A stretch of DNA of 64,000 nt from Alphaproteobacteria bacterium (GTDB lineage Bacteria; Pseudomonadota; Alphaproteobacteria; Micavibrionales; Micavibrionaceae), in the NCBI GenBank assembly GCA_016794145.1, contig JAEUKP010000010.1, positions 1 to 64,000 on the forward strand. Direction: 5' to 3'. Shown here one piece after another: positions 1-8,328 of the stretch. The notes below the pieces were generated by a model, which was not told where the DNA came from, searched no databases, and worked only from the letters and a program-made list of their open reading frames with translations. The translations under genes were made by a program, and so were the position numbers. Every line of letters begins with the position of its first letter. Positions within the stretch are counted from its first letter, which is position 1.

Positions 1-65
1 GGGTACGGAAAATATTTCTTAATTCGATTAAACTGCTCTTCACTCAGATAAAACAAATCACTCAT
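1..65 (-). CDS. IS5-family-like transposase, N-terminal fragment cut by window edge
   Basis: Only the first 21-22 codons are present. They read MSDLFYLSEEQFNRIKKYFP, which resembles the start of many IS5-family (IS427-like group) transposases that open with MSDLFWLTDEQ and a conserved YFP. The start at 65 is supported by a strong GGAGGTG ribosome-binding site seven bases upstream on the minus strand. The DDE catalytic domain lies outside the window, so activity cannot be judged. Confidence 0.7.
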   Translation of the reverse strand, partial: MSDLFYLSEEQFNRIKKYFPY

Positions 66-137
66 GGCGACACCTCCACCACCAGTGAATCACATCTCAA
101 TCATTTTGTGAATCCATAATCATTAAGTCCTGAGCCT
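1..137 (-). mobile_element. Partial IS5-family-like insertion sequence (one end)
   Basis: The window opens inside an insertion sequence. It holds the N-terminus of an IS5-family-like transposase (1-65) and its upstream terminal region. Read on the minus strand, the outer end begins near position 137 with GGCTCAGGACTTAATGATT. The neighbouring binding-protein gene runs into this sequence and stops after four foreign codons, so the insertion point is about 133-138, next to a CCTAGG that would suit a CTAG/TA-type target. The exact boundary, target duplication and second end cannot be seen. Confidence 0.7.
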
Positions 138-605
138 AGGCTGGTTAATCGTATCTGGGCTCCGAAAACGTAAATCACCATTGTTTTTGTAGGGAAAAAT
201 GTCACTATAAAACAAAGGAGTGCTCAGCAGAAAACTCTTCATTTTTCCTGAGTCGGGCCACATTTGTGTACAAACCGCGTCATAACGGTTGGTCGAAAAA
301 CCTATACCAATATCACCCCACCCAATTTCTTCTGTGTATTCAATGCGCAGATCCAGACGATCGGCAATGGCTGATATGATATCAACACTGCTTCCTTGAG
401 GGGGCAATTCCGGGTGAAGAGGGTCTTTAAACGAATAAGGCTTCCAATTGATATAGGCACAACGAATAACACCAGTGCGGATCACACGTTCGTAAACTGT
501 TTCTTGCGGCTTTGTGTTTTGCTGATGGTTTTTTGAAAACCCCCATTGATATCCAAATATCAACGCTAAAGAAATTCCTACCAAGATCAAAAATGCTTGT
601 TTCAT
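123..605 (-). pseudogene. Periplasmic solute-binding protein (family 3), truncated by IS
   Basis: This encodes the N-terminal part of a periplasmic amino-acid-type binding protein or transporter-like sensor. A hydrophobic signal or anchor segment (residues about 3-20) is followed by family-3 features, such as the IRCAYINWKPYSF strand near the ligand pocket and the SVDIISAIADRL helix. The ATG at 605 follows AAGGAG with a six-base gap, better than the upstream in-frame start at 656. Family members are normally about 240-280 residues; this stops near residue 160, and its last four codons (RLRT) come from the adjacent insertion sequence. It has lost the second lobe, so it is probably non-functional. 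Confidence 0.75.
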
Positions 606-711
606 GCCATTCTCCTTTTGATTAAGTTTAATACGGAAAATTATGAAATGTGTCAAAATAAATATATTATGATATATTATAAATATACATTTCTAACCCA
701 AAATTATACAA

Positions 712-1365
712 ATGATAACAATCAAACAAATTAAGGCCGCCCGCGCCTTGCTCGAATGGACGCAAGAGGATCTTGCTCGATCCAGTGGTTTATCCTTACC
801 AACTCTGGCAAATATTGAACGGGGCTCAACTGTACCGCGACAAGACACGCTTCAAAAAATTCAAACTGCTTTTGAAGATGCAAATATCGAATTTCTGGAG
901 CCCATGGGGGTTCAACTCGCAGCCGAACGCCTGCAAGTCAAGGTTTGGTCTGGACGCGAATCTGCCATCAAATTGTGGCAAGATCTTATGCGTGAGTTTT
1001 CGGATATGAGGGGTGGAGACGTTCTTTTTTGTGGTGTGAATGAACGACAGTGGAGCGATAAATATCCAAAAGAACTTAAACCTTATATACAGAAAATGGT
1101 CTCATTTAAGGCAAACTACCGTTTGCTGCTGTGTGAGGGGGATAATTTCATTATTGGAAATCCAACACAATACAGGCAAATTTCAAAAGAGCTTTTTGCT
1201 CAAAATCCATATTGCATCTACCGCAAAAAAATTGCTTTGATTACATGGGGGCCACCTCAGCGCATTATCCTTATCGAGAACCAGACAATAGCTGAAACAT
1301 TCCGGTTGCAATTTGAAGCTAGCTGGCTAAATGGCAAAACAGTCAAAAATCCTACGTACGAATAG
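712..1365 (+). CDS. XRE-family regulator with C-terminal ligand/sensor-like domain
   Basis: This 217-residue protein has an XRE helix-turn-helix at residues about 4-60 (QIKAARALLEWTQEDLA, then LSLPTLANIERG). A second domain spans residues about 90-210. That second domain is clearly paralogous to the one in the regulator at 23742-24392: both share a CEGD/QEGD turn, a KE-F---P--IY-KKIA strand and a closing FEA-W. The C-terminal domain is not one I can name; a degenerate PLD-like or TrmB-like sensor is a guess. The ATG has no clear Shine-Dalgarno. The divergent intergenic region holds two TATATTAT direct repeats that could be its operator. It is next to the IS-truncated binding-protein gene. Confidence 0.75.
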   Translation: MITIKQIKAARALLEWTQEDLARSSGLSLPTLANIERGSTVPRQDTLQKIQTAFEDANIEFLEPMGVQLAAERLQVKVWSGRESAIKLWQDLMREFSDMRGGDVLFCGVNERQWSDKYPKELKPYIQKMVSFKANYRLLLCEGDNFIIGNPTQYRQISKELFAQNPYCIYRKKIALITWGPPQRIILIENQTIAETFRLQFEASWLNGKTVKNPTYE

Positions 1366-1382
1366 ATTGCGAACTAAATTAC

Positions 1383-1412
1383 AAAAAACGGCCCCCGAGA
1401 GGGAGCCGTTTT
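1383..1412. terminator. Bidirectional Rho-independent terminator between XRE gene and rplL
   Basis: An inverted repeat AAAACGGC (1385-1392) and GCCGTTTT (1405-1412) with a short loop is flanked by A/T tracts on both sides. The longer U-tract is on the minus strand, suiting termination after rplL, but it can also end the plus-strand XRE transcript. Its position right after rplL means rpoBC is not transcribed from here. Confidence 0.8.
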
Positions 1413-1448
1413 CAATTGGTTTTTGAAAACCAGAATTATTTACCAGAA

Positions 1449-1817
1449 TTATTTCAGGGCTACTTTCGCGCCAGCTTCTTCCAGTTTCTTTTTCAATGTT
1501 TCGGCATCTGCTTTTGCAACGCCTTCTTTGACTGGTTTTGGTGCGCCTTCGACCAGGTCTTTGGCTTCTTTCAGGCCCAAACCGGTGACTTCACGTACAA
1601 CTTTAATCACGTTGATTTTGTTGTCGCCAGCCGATTCCAGAACAACATCAAAGCTGTCTTTCTCTTCAGCAGGAGCAGCGCCAGCCGCCGCCGCAACAGC
1701 GACAGGAGCAGCAGCAGAAACGCCCCATTTTTCTTCCAGTAATTTTGCAAGATCAGCAGCTTCGATCACGGTCAAAGCGGACAGGTCTTCCACGAGTTTT
1801 TCAAGATTTGCAGCCAT
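1449..1817 (-). CDS. rplL: 50S ribosomal protein L7/L12
   Basis: This is the stalk protein that recruits translation factors to the ribosome. At 122 residues it has the usual length, with an N-terminal dimerisation domain ([26 protein letters not shown]), an alanine-rich hinge (about 35-52) and a C-terminal factor-binding domain with [22 protein letters not shown] and the KVALK terminus. It lies 70 bases downstream of rplJ on the same strand. In most bacteria rpoB follows; here a terminator and an unrelated XRE gene follow, so the usual rplKAJL-rpoBC cluster is broken. The tail shows a small tandem duplication of CCAGAATTATTT around the stop. Confidence 0.97.
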   Translation of the reverse strand: MAANLEKLVEDLSALTVIEAADLAKLLEEKWGVSAAAPVAVAAAAGAAPAEEKDSFDVVLESAGDNKINVIKVVREVTGLGLKEAKDLVEGAPKPVKEGVAKADAETLKKKLEEAGAKVALK

Positions 1818-1887
1818 AGTTTAGTCTCCTTTTATAAAATGTGAATGAGCTACGTTAGTACGATAAGTTAGTCAGTTTAGAACCGTC

Positions 1888-2376
1888 CTAAGCTTGTTCT
1901 TTGTCGGCATATGCCTGAGCCAAGCGGGCCAGTTGGGCAGCAGGAGCCTGAATAAGGCCAACCAGCGTACCACGGATCTGATCGAGAGTTGGCAGTTTCG
2001 CCAGTTTCTCGACAGCAGCAGCATCCAGCTTCATATCGCCGAAAGCGCCACCCAGAATCACGAGTTTGCCATCAAATTTTTTGGCAAAATCGAAAATGGT
2101 TTTTGCAACAACCAAAGGTTCACCCGATGTTGTTGAAATCCCAGTAGGACCAGCCAGCAGATCGCCCACGTTTTCATAGCGTGTACCACTAATGGCGCGT
2201 TTGACGAGGGTGTTTTTGCTGACTTTATATGCGGCACCATTTTTGCGCAGGGTTCTCCGCAATTCTGTTACCTGTGCAACAGTCATTCCTTTATTGTGTG
2301 ACACGATTACGATTTCACTGGAATCCATTGTGGATTTCAGGGCTTCGATCTCGGTCTGTTTCTCGGTACGATTCAT
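1888..2376 (-). CDS. rplJ: 50S ribosomal protein L10
   Basis: L10 anchors the L7/L12 dimers to 23S rRNA and autoregulates its own operon in many bacteria. The 162-residue protein carries the RNA-binding N-terminal domain (ELRRTLRKNGAAYKVSKNTLVKRA, GPTGI) and an alanine-rich C-terminal helix (APAAQLARLAQAYADK) that binds L7/L12. It is first in a two-gene rplJ-rplL unit with its own promoter about 215 bases upstream and a hairpin in the leader. No rplK-rplA lies upstream; a porin on the other strand does. Confidence 0.97.
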   Translation of the reverse strand: MNRTEKQTEIEALKSTMDSSEIVIVSHNKGMTVAQVTELRRTLRKNGAAYKVSKNTLVKRAISGTRYENVGDLLAGPTGISTTSGEPLVVAKTIFDFAKKFDGKLVILGGAFGDMKLDAAAVEKLAKLPTLDQIRGTLVGLIQAPAAQLARLAQAYADKEQA

Positions 2377-2416
2377 TGTGAATCTCCATGTGTTAAATCA
2401 AGGTGTTAAATCAAAA

Positions 2417-2445
2417 CAAAAAAGCGACTTTTTAAAAAAAGCCGC
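2417..2445 (-). promoter_or_regulatory. Terminator-like hairpin in the rplJ leader (candidate attenuator)
   Basis: On the minus strand the leader contains GCGGCTTTTTTTAAAAAGTCGC followed directly by a run of six T, a typical intrinsic terminator shape. It lies about 40 bases upstream of the rplJ start and downstream of the predicted promoter at 2589-2617, so most transcripts would meet it before entering rplJ. L10 leader attenuation is known in other bacteria. That this hairpin does it here is inference; it could also just stop readthrough from upstream. Confidence 0.55.
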
Positions 2446-2588
2446 CTATCCAGAACATACCATAAAAAAGCCAAAATTCACCATACAAAAGCATGGTTTT
2501 TATTTTAGCCTATCTATGCGGGCGGAAACCCATTATTTTTGATAAATGAGAGATATCAAAAACCCACAGTCTCGGACAGGTAGGAGGG

Positions 2589-2617
2589 GTTATAAATAAA
2601 ACTTGGGATCTTGTCAA
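2589..2617 (-). promoter_or_regulatory. Sigma-70 promoter of rplJL
   Basis: On the minus strand a perfect -35 TTGACA (2612-2617) is separated by 17 bases from a -10 TATAAC (2589-2594). The predicted start near 2582 gives a leader of about 205 bases. This is among the best sigma-70 matches in the window and fits a highly expressed ribosomal protein operon. Confidence 0.75.
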
Positions 2618-2767
2618 CATTTTGCTTTCGAAATTTACAAAAACGCTAGGATATAGGGTGGCACCAAATAAAATAATGAGGAAATTTTTGCTAAAAACCT
2701 TTGGGTTTAAGGCCGTCTCTTGGCCTTTCCCTGTTGCAAGAGGCGGGAGGGGGCGGATTCCCAGATG

Positions 2768-2935
2768 AAGCCTCACTCATTTGATTTGGATTCTGCCATA
2801 GGCAGTTGACAGGGTAAATTAAAAATGTTGTTATAATATAACATATATGCATAAGGTCTTTCGTAGACCTAAACTATTTGATTCTGAGTAAAGCCAACAG
2901 AGTTTAAATCAATCCATCAAATGAGTCGATAGGCC
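2768..2935. repeat. Candidate IS5-related MITE upstream of the porin
   Basis: The stretch is bounded by inverted ACTCATTTGAT (2775-2785 and 2916-2926). Extended ends resemble the IS end seen at about 137 (GCCTCA...TTTGGATTC versus GGCTCA...TATGGATTC). At about 165 bases with no ORF it could be a non-autonomous derivative of the same IS family. It contains the candidate porin promoter and a perfect AGGTCT/AGACCT mini-hairpin near 2853-2869. Similarity was judged by eye and the outer limits are approximate. Confidence 0.4.
2806..2837 (+). promoter_or_regulatory. Possible promoter of the porin gene
   Basis: TTGACA at 2806-2811 and TATAAT at 2832-2837 are both perfect hexamers, but the 20-base spacer is longer than usual, so strength is uncertain. 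They lie within the candidate MITE and would give a leader of about 175 bases before the porin ATG. Confidence 0.4.
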
Positions 2936-3018
2936 GCATCTTCCATTCCGTCCTATACGGTCTCTTTTGGTGGAACATTTAATGACCATATCTTCATATT
3001 CACAAAAGGATAAACACT

Positions 3019-4134
3019 ATGAAAATAAACCCCCTCTTTCTGATTGCCCCTGTTTTGGCTCTTGTCCATCCGCTGCCGGCGGGTGCGGAAGACAGCCCTG
3101 TTACACTTGATATGAGCGGTCATTTTAAAATCTATGGTAATTACGCATCTCAGGATGGATCTTCTAAAACTGTTGATATGCTGCGCGATGTGGATGTCAC
3201 GTTTTCGGGTGAGACACTGTTGTCGAACGGGTTGACTGTTGGGGCCTTGGTCAATGCTGATGGGGATACGCAATTTGATGTTGAGGACAGCTTTGTTTAT
3301 GCATCAGGAAATTGGGGTCGTGTCAGTCTCGGGATAGAAGATGGAGCCGCTTTTTTGCTGCAGGTTGCTGCACCTTCTGCTGATGATAATGTGGATGGGA
3401 TGGAAACCTTTGTGACACCATTTAACATTGCATCGACCCGTCTTTCCGGGACAAGGTTCGAGACAGAGGTATCAACCTTTGGATTGGATTACGATAATGA
3501 TCTGACGGCTGGCATTGATAAAATATCTTACTATACACCTATCTTTTCAGGTTTTCAGGCTGGGGTATCCTATACTCCTGATGTCGCGAATTTCAGCCCC
3601 GCATCGCGTGGTATCAATGGGAATAATCCAGATGATCAACTTGATGAATACGGAACCGCATGGGAAACAGGTTTGCGGTACGAAAATCAAATATCAGATA
3701 AATTGGGCTATAAGGCTGGTGCAGGTTATACGTCTGTTGAGGTCGAAAATACAAATTCTGTATCGACCATCGACACATTCACCGAATGGAATATTGCTTT
3801 GGATCTAGATATTGGTGCGTATGGCATTGGCGGTGTTTATACCGAAAACAATGGTGGTGTCAAAAATAATGGCGAAAGCAAAACAAGTGTTCTTGGGATG
3901 GATTACACTGTTGGGCCGGTGAAATATGGGGCATCCTGGTTGCGCAATACACGCGAAGAAAGTGCTGTGGAAGAGATCAAGGCAAACCGCCTGGCAGCAG
4001 GGATTATTTATGAATATGGTCCTGGACTATCTTTCCGTGGAACAGTATCCCATTTGATGGTGGATGCACCATCAACGCTGGGTGGTGATGTTGATGGAAC
4101 AGCGGTGACTATTGGAACACAGATCTTCTTTTAA
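3019..4134 (+). CDS. Outer-membrane porin (Gram-negative porin family)
   Basis: This is a 371-residue beta-barrel porin. A signal peptide (residues 1-23, cleavage after PAGA) precedes VTLDMSGHFKIYGNYAS, the typical first porin strand. Alternating-residue strands and the motif WGRVSLGIEDGAAF follow, resembling the FGTLTLGR region of alphaproteobacterial porins. The chain ends in phenylalanine (TQIFF), the outer-membrane assembly signal. AAAGGA lies eight bases before the ATG. It stands alone between a repeat and the convergent htpX gene. Its solute cannot be inferred. Confidence 0.85.
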   Translation: MKINPLFLIAPVLALVHPLPAGAEDSPVTLDMSGHFKIYGNYASQDGSSKTVDMLRDVDVTFSGETLLSNGLTVGALVNADGDTQFDVEDSFVYASGNWGRVSLGIEDGAAFLLQVAAPSADDNVDGMETFVTPFNIASTRLSGTRFETEVSTFGLDYDNDLTAGIDKISYYTPIFSGFQAGVSYTPDVANFSPASRGINGNNPDDQLDEYGTAWETGLRYENQISDKLGYKAGAGYTSVEVENTNSVSTIDTFTEWNIALDLDIGAYGIGGVYTENNGGVKNNGESKTSVLGMDYTVGPVKYGASWLRNTREESAVEEIKANRLAAGIIYEYGPGLSFRGTVSHLMVDAPSTLGGDVDGTAVTIGTQIFF

Positions 4135-4152
4135 TCTGAATCTTTCAAGGAC

Positions 4153-5049
4153 CTATAATTCATGCGAGTCTTTTATCCATGGATTATAGGTTGAAGGGTT
4201 CATTTCTTTTCCCATTTCTTGGGCAATCATTTTCAACGCAGCAATTCTGTTTTGTGTATTTGGGTGGGTTGAAAACAGGTTGTCCATTCCACGCCCTGAT
4301 AACGGATTTATAATAAACATATGGGCGGTGGAAGGGTTATTTTCTGCGGTGGGGTTCAGAATCTGCTGTGACCCTCTTTCTAATTTTGCAAGGGCAGAGG
4401 CAAGGGCCTGGGGGTTTCCTGAAATCTCAGCCCCTGTTTTATCTGCGCTGTATTCACGCGTTCTTGAAATGGCCATTTGAACGATTGAGGCAACAACAGG
4501 GGCTGCAATCATAATCACGATTCCCAGAATGGGATTTCGGGTATGTCCATTTTCATCACGACCACCCCCCATGAACATCGCCATATTCCCTATCATTCCA
4601 ATGGCTCCTGCCAGTGTTGCCGTGATCGTCATAATCAAGGTGTCACGATTTTTGATATGGGCAAGCTCATGGGCGACGACCCCTCCTAATTCATCACGGG
4701 TCATTATGTTTATAAGGCCTGTGTTGACGGCAACAGCGGCATTTTCGGGGTTCCGACCTGTTGCAAAGGCATTGGGTTGCGGATTCTCGATAATATAGAC
4801 ACGTGGCATGGGTAATTGTGCGCGATGGGCCAGATCTTTAACCAGGAGGTATAGATCTCCGTCTGTGACGGGTTGTGCTTTATACATTCTGAGAACGATA
4901 GAATCTGAAAACCAATAGGATCCGACATTCATGACAGCCGCGATTCCGAATGCGAATACCATCCCCGTTTGCCCGCCAATCATATAACCAATCCCTGCGA
5001 ATAATGCGGTCATGGCGGCAATCAGAATAAATGTTTTTGTATAGTTCAT
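4153..5049 (-). CDS. htpX: Membrane zinc protease HtpX (M48B)
   Basis: HtpX is an inner-membrane metalloprotease that degrades misfolded membrane proteins with FtsH. The 298-residue protein has two N-terminal membrane segments, the HELAH zinc motif (after GGVVA), two further hydrophobic segments and the downstream [10 protein letters not shown] motif carrying the third zinc ligand. The ATG at 5049 is chosen over an upstream in-frame start because GAGGATC lies at the right distance. Its 3' end contains a 9-10 base inverted repeat (ACCTATAAT...ATTATAGGT, 4151-4191) that may form a weak hairpin. It borders the phage-like cassette on the left. Confidence 0.95.
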   Translation of the reverse strand: MNYTKTFILIAAMTALFAGIGYMIGGQTGMVFAFGIAAVMNVGSYWFSDSIVLRMYKAQPVTDGDLYLLVKDLAHRAQLPMPRVYIIENPQPNAFATGRNPENAAVAVNTGLINIMTRDELGGVVAHELAHIKNRDTLIMTITATLAGAIGMIGNMAMFMGGGRDENGHTRNPILGIVIMIAAPVVASIVQMAISRTREYSADKTGAEISGNPQALASALAKLERGSQQILNPTAENNPSTAHMFIINPLSGRGMDNLFSTHPNTQNRIAALKMIAQEMGKEMNPSTYNPWIKDSHEL

Positions 5050-5148
5050 GGCTTTTTGATCCTCTATTTGATTTTCATCGAGAATATAGTACAAAAGCAA
5101 GAAGAATCCACAAACGCCATTGAAAAAATACAGAAGAATTTATAGTCA

Positions 5149-5721
5149 TTAAGGGTTGTAATGTCTTGTTGGTTTCTCTGGATAAACAGGTCCAGATAGC
5201 GGCGGAGTTATCGGAGGAGTTATAAGAGAATTTGTATCTATTTTCTTCTCTTCACTGCGTTTATAAACATAAATTCCCAGGACAGAAAGACCAATCCCCC
5301 AGATGGTTCCCAATGATTGAACGGCTTCAATGACCAAAGCGGCTTGTGTTGTTTCAAATACCATGACATACGCAATCGCAAACATCTGGGCGGCCCATGT
5401 GATTGCAATAATATAACCGAAAGTGGGTCGCATCCGCCGCACATATGGATCGTTTGAAGCAACCTCTGTTCGCAAGGATTCATTAATTTGTTGAATGGAG
5501 GTTTGGCGTTCTGCGGCCTCTAGCTCGTGCATTTTTTCGACATGACGGTTCAATTCGGCCAGTTGTTCCGGCGAAATTTCGCCTTTTCCAAAGGCCTCTA
5601 ATAATGCCCCAAGAGCACCTGAGGCGCCTTGTGCAACCGGCGTATTAACAGTTTTTAATCCATCGGCCAACCCCTTGATGAGAGCTGGCAATCCTGCTTG
5701 TAACAGAACGGGTAATACCAT
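5149..5721 (-). CDS. Phage/GTA-type 3TM holin
   Basis: This 190-residue protein has a coiled, charged middle region (ELNRHVEKMHELEAAERQTSIQQ). The conserved block RTEVASNDPYVRRMRPTFGY leads into hydrophobic segments at about 102-122 and 128-152, and the tail is Pro-rich. It fits the three-TM holin family described for gene-transfer release (GTA_holin_3TM). Such holins permeabilise the inner membrane so that the endolysin can reach the wall. It is the last gene of the cassette, directly after the endolysin. The assignment rests on motif and topology by eye. Confidence 0.75.
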   Translation of the reverse strand: MVLPVLLQAGLPALIKGLADGLKTVNTPVAQGASGALGALLEAFGKGEISPEQLAELNRHVEKMHELEAAERQTSIQQINESLRTEVASNDPYVRRMRPTFGYIIAITWAAQMFAIAYVMVFETTQAALVIEAVQSLGTIWGIGLSVLGIYVYKRSEEKKIDTNSLITPPITPPLSGPVYPEKPTRHYNP

Positions 5722-5744
5722 GATTTACAATCTTCCTATTCTAT

Positions 5745-6230
5745 CTATTCTGTAAGTGTATAAAAAATATGATGCCCAATACGCGCGGTTGGTTTCTGGC
5801 CTTTTGCCCAATGGGGAAGAATATTTAAGGTATGATAATGGGTCGCCCCTAGAGTCATATCTTTGATGAATCCCAAAACCGCACGTCGTGCAACACGGAG
5901 TCCTGTTGCAAAGTGCATATCATCTTCTGTAACCCCGATCAGCTTTTTGAAATTAGGGTCCTGTTTATTCCAGCAAGAAAACTGATATGGTTTTTGACAG
6001 ACTTGTAAAACCGTATTTCCCCACCAGTAGCCTTTATGACGTTTTGCAATCTCGACACGGTTCAGGATGACACAGGCAACAGCCTCCATTCCTGTGCTTC
6101 CTTCTCCTCTGGCCTCTCCCCATAGAGTACGTGCGAGAACATCGATTTCCAATTCCTTCAAAAATTCAGCAGACGATGAAGGTGGTACATTTTTGTTTTG
6201 TTGTGGTATCAACTTTGATTTTTGGTCCAT
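5745..6230 (-). CDS. SleB/CwlJ-type cell-wall hydrolase (endolysin)
   Basis: This 161-residue protein belongs to the Hydrolase_2 (SleB/CwlJ) family. It shows the LARTLWGEARGEGSTGMEAVACVILNR start with the catalytic-type glutamate of GEARGE, the QFSCW block and the ATHYHT segment. In alphaproteobacterial phages and GTAs, members serve as endolysins that cleave peptidoglycan. It has no signal peptide, so release would depend on the adjacent holin. It lies between the spanin-like gene and the holin in a tight lysis module. Confidence 0.88.
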   Translation of the reverse strand: MDQKSKLIPQQNKNVPPSSSAEFLKELEIDVLARTLWGEARGEGSTGMEAVACVILNRVEIAKRHKGYWWGNTVLQVCQKPYQFSCWNKQDPNFKKLIGVTEDDMHFATGLRVARRAVLGFIKDMTLGATHYHTLNILPHWAKGQKPTARIGHHIFYTLTE

Positions 6231-6232
6231 TT

Positions 6233-6493
6233 TTATTTCTCCCTTGTGTCTAATTTTGCTTCAATTCTCAATAGATGCGCGGTTAGGCGATTTTCAATGA
6301 TACGGATATCTCGGGTTTCCGCATATGTTCGTGCAACTTCGATGCGATGATCAGCCAATGATTGATTGATTTTCATCAGCCCGTTTTCGAATTCGCGGCG
6401 TGAATTCCAGATCAACCAGAATAAAGCAGATAGAATCGGCAATTCGATGACGGCGATCCACCATCCGAATAGGTCAATAAAACTTTTTTCCAT
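6233..6493 (-). CDS. Small membrane protein of the lysis module (possible i-spanin)
   Basis: This 86-residue protein has one membrane segment (residues about 9-28, FGWWIAVIELPILSALFWLIW) followed by a charged helix with heptad-like spacing (EFENGLMKINQSLADHRIEVARTYAETRDIRIIENRL). That topology is typical of inner-membrane spanins or accessory holins. The ATG at 6493 follows AGGAGAAACAAA; longer in-frame starts overlap the terminase gene without a ribosome-binding site. It sits between terL and the endolysin. The family is not recognised and the spanin role is inferred from position and topology. Confidence 0.6.
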   Translation of the reverse strand: MEKSFIDLFGWWIAVIELPILSALFWLIWNSRREFENGLMKINQSLADHRIEVARTYAETRDIRIIENRLTAHLLRIEAKLDTREK

Positions 6494-6503
6494 TTTGTTT
6501 CTC

Positions 6504-7982
6504 CTAAACATCAAAATCGGTTTTTGCTTTGACTTTTGGACGAACAGCAATCCATTTCCGGTTTTGATTTTCTTCGGCAGGGATTTTAGCGATTCGTACG
6601 GGTTGCAGGGACAAAGCACCTGCAACAGCATCCAGACAATCATCATGGCCACTCCGTTTATCGGGTCGCCAATCTTCCATTTCTTTTATAAATGGGGTTG
6701 TCAGGATGCTCCGGTGGACATGGATAGCGCGGGCAGCTAATGGTGCATCGAATGCTTCCATGATGCGGACAGATTTTATCTTGCGGCTTGTGATTTCCCG
6801 TATCCCGCACACAGCACCAGATACAGCCAATTCACGCCGCAAAATTCCAGGCAGAAATTTTCCCAACCCGTTTGTTTCGAGGGCAATAGATGGCAGGAAA
6901 AAGCGCTTTGCGATCTGTGCGACTTGTTCACATTGTTGTGTTGCCTCATCTTTATCGGAATGTGGTGATATTTTAATCTGGGCAAGATGGTGAATCCAAT
7001 ATTCTCCCATTTCATCCGTATAGACGATTGCCAGGATGCTGCGGTCTCCGTCAACTTTTCCGAATGCTGGATCCCACCATCCTGCCATGCTGACCAATTT
7101 TCGCCCACACAAAGATGACAAACGATTTCCATGCGCCTCGCGGTAGATGATATCTTCGTTATAAAATTGTAATGCAGACGGATCAAGCCGTGCATCACGG
7201 CTATTCATTGGTTGACAAAGCATCTGGCTTGCAAAATGCGCAGGGCCTGTTTTTTTTAGGATGTCATGAATCCTGTCAACTGTGAAACGCTCTGGCCAGA
7301 CACTTTGACCATCAATGGTTTGAATAGGTTGTACCAGACGGGTAAATCCATCAAGAAATAGAGTATCTTCGCCTAGTTCTTTGCGCGGTGTGTCTGCATA
7401 TATGGTATGCCAGCAATGCGGAGTCCCAACATATAGCAATGTGCCGCCCGGTGTCAGAATGTAATCTAGTTCCATCAATCGTTCACGCAGATCCATCCGT
7501 TTTTCCTGAGTATCCGATGTTTTTGGAACCTCGACATCATCACAAATAATCATATCTGCGCGTGTGCCTGTCAGATTTGTTGTGATTCCCTTGGCAAGCA
7601 TTGATGGATCCCGTAATTCCTGTGTTCGGTTCACGGTAAATTTTTCTGATCCCCATTGGTCTAGTTTTGTGGGTTTCAAATGTTTGGTCATTGGATGTTT
7701 TTCAATGATACGTTTCACATTCCTCACCATTTTACGGGCAAGAGCCAGATCAGCAGATAAGACCAATATTCTGGTATCTGGTGCATTCAGCAAAGACCAG
7801 GCGCAGAATACGCCGACCAATGTTGACTTTCCGCAAGACCGGAAAGCCATCAGCAGAAGTCGTGGATTGATGTTTGATGTCTCTGTCTGTAACCATTTGG
7901 CGATTTTCATGTGAACTTTTGGTGTCGTCTGGTTCTGACTGGCGTTCCATGTTGCCAAAAATAATGGAAAGGTGCATGTCAT
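6504..7982 (-). CDS. terL: Terminase large subunit (T7-like)
   Basis: This 492-residue DNA-packaging motor has an ATPase and a nuclease domain. The Walker A-like loop is AFRSCGKST (about 46-54), with Walker B MIICDDVE near 140. The RNase H-like nuclease begins at WWDPAFGK (about 302), and a further acidic pair lies in GHDDCLDAVAGAL. T7-like terminases normally have a GGG/RGG-rich loop, so the SCGKST loop is slightly unusual. The start overlaps the stop of the preceding small gene (ATGA), implying translational coupling. All catalytic acidic residues appear present, so it may be active. Confidence 0.9.
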   Translation of the reverse strand: MTCTFPLFLATWNASQNQTTPKVHMKIAKWLQTETSNINPRLLLMAFRSCGKSTLVGVFCAWSLLNAPDTRILVLSADLALARKMVRNVKRIIEKHPMTKHLKPTKLDQWGSEKFTVNRTQELRDPSMLAKGITTNLTGTRADMIICDDVEVPKTSDTQEKRMDLRERLMELDYILTPGGTLLYVGTPHCWHTIYADTPRKELGEDTLFLDGFTRLVQPIQTIDGQSVWPERFTVDRIHDILKKTGPAHFASQMLCQPMNSRDARLDPSALQFYNEDIIYREAHGNRLSSLCGRKLVSMAGWWDPAFGKVDGDRSILAIVYTDEMGEYWIHHLAQIKISPHSDKDEATQQCEQVAQIAKRFFLPSIALETNGLGKFLPGILRRELAVSGAVCGIREITSRKIKSVRIMEAFDAPLAARAIHVHRSILTTPFIKEMEDWRPDKRSGHDDCLDAVAGALSLQPVRIAKIPAEENQNRKWIAVRPKVKAKTDFDV

Positions 7983-8284
7983 TCGTCCTCCTCATAGGCA
8001 TTAATTTCTGCTTCGGCCTTGGTCATTAATCCTTGTAAATAATTTGCCTCTGTATCGCCGATGATTTCTTTGTCTGGAAGATCGGCCCACTTCGCAAGTT
8101 TGATTAAAAGTTCGATATGGCTGATAGCAACTTTTGCTTGTTTATGGTGTGATTCAAATCCTTTGGTATCAATGGGGGTCGCCATATGTGTACGATAGGA
8201 CGCAACGGCCAGTGAAATCGCTTCTGGAAGAAATTCTGCAATCTGCTGGCGTGTGGAATGTTCGATTGTAATGTTCTGGGTCAT
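7979..8284 (-). CDS. terS: Probable terminase small subunit
   Basis: This 101-residue protein is rich in helix-forming residues, with an acidic tail (AEAEINAYEEDE). Its position directly before terL with a 4-base overlap is where small terminase subunits lie in T7-like phages. The ATG at 8284 is preceded by AGAGGAACAGG; longer in-frame starts have no ribosome-binding site. No signature could be recognised by eye, so the call rests on size, position and coupling. It would select the DNA to be packaged, a key point if the element is a gene-transfer agent. Confidence 0.6.
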   Translation of the reverse strand: MTQNITIEHSTRQQIAEFLPEAISLAVASYRTHMATPIDTKGFESHHKQAKVAISHIELLIKLAKWADLPDKEIIGDTEANYLQGLMTKAEAEINAYEEDE

Positions 8285-8328
8285 CCTGTTCCTCTGGATT
8301 TTCTTTGGAGAGTTCATTAAATTTTTTC

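Noticed and set aside
4151-4191. Terminator between porin and htpX
   Set aside because: The inverted repeat lies inside the htpX coding end and lacks a T-run, so a terminator call is not supported.
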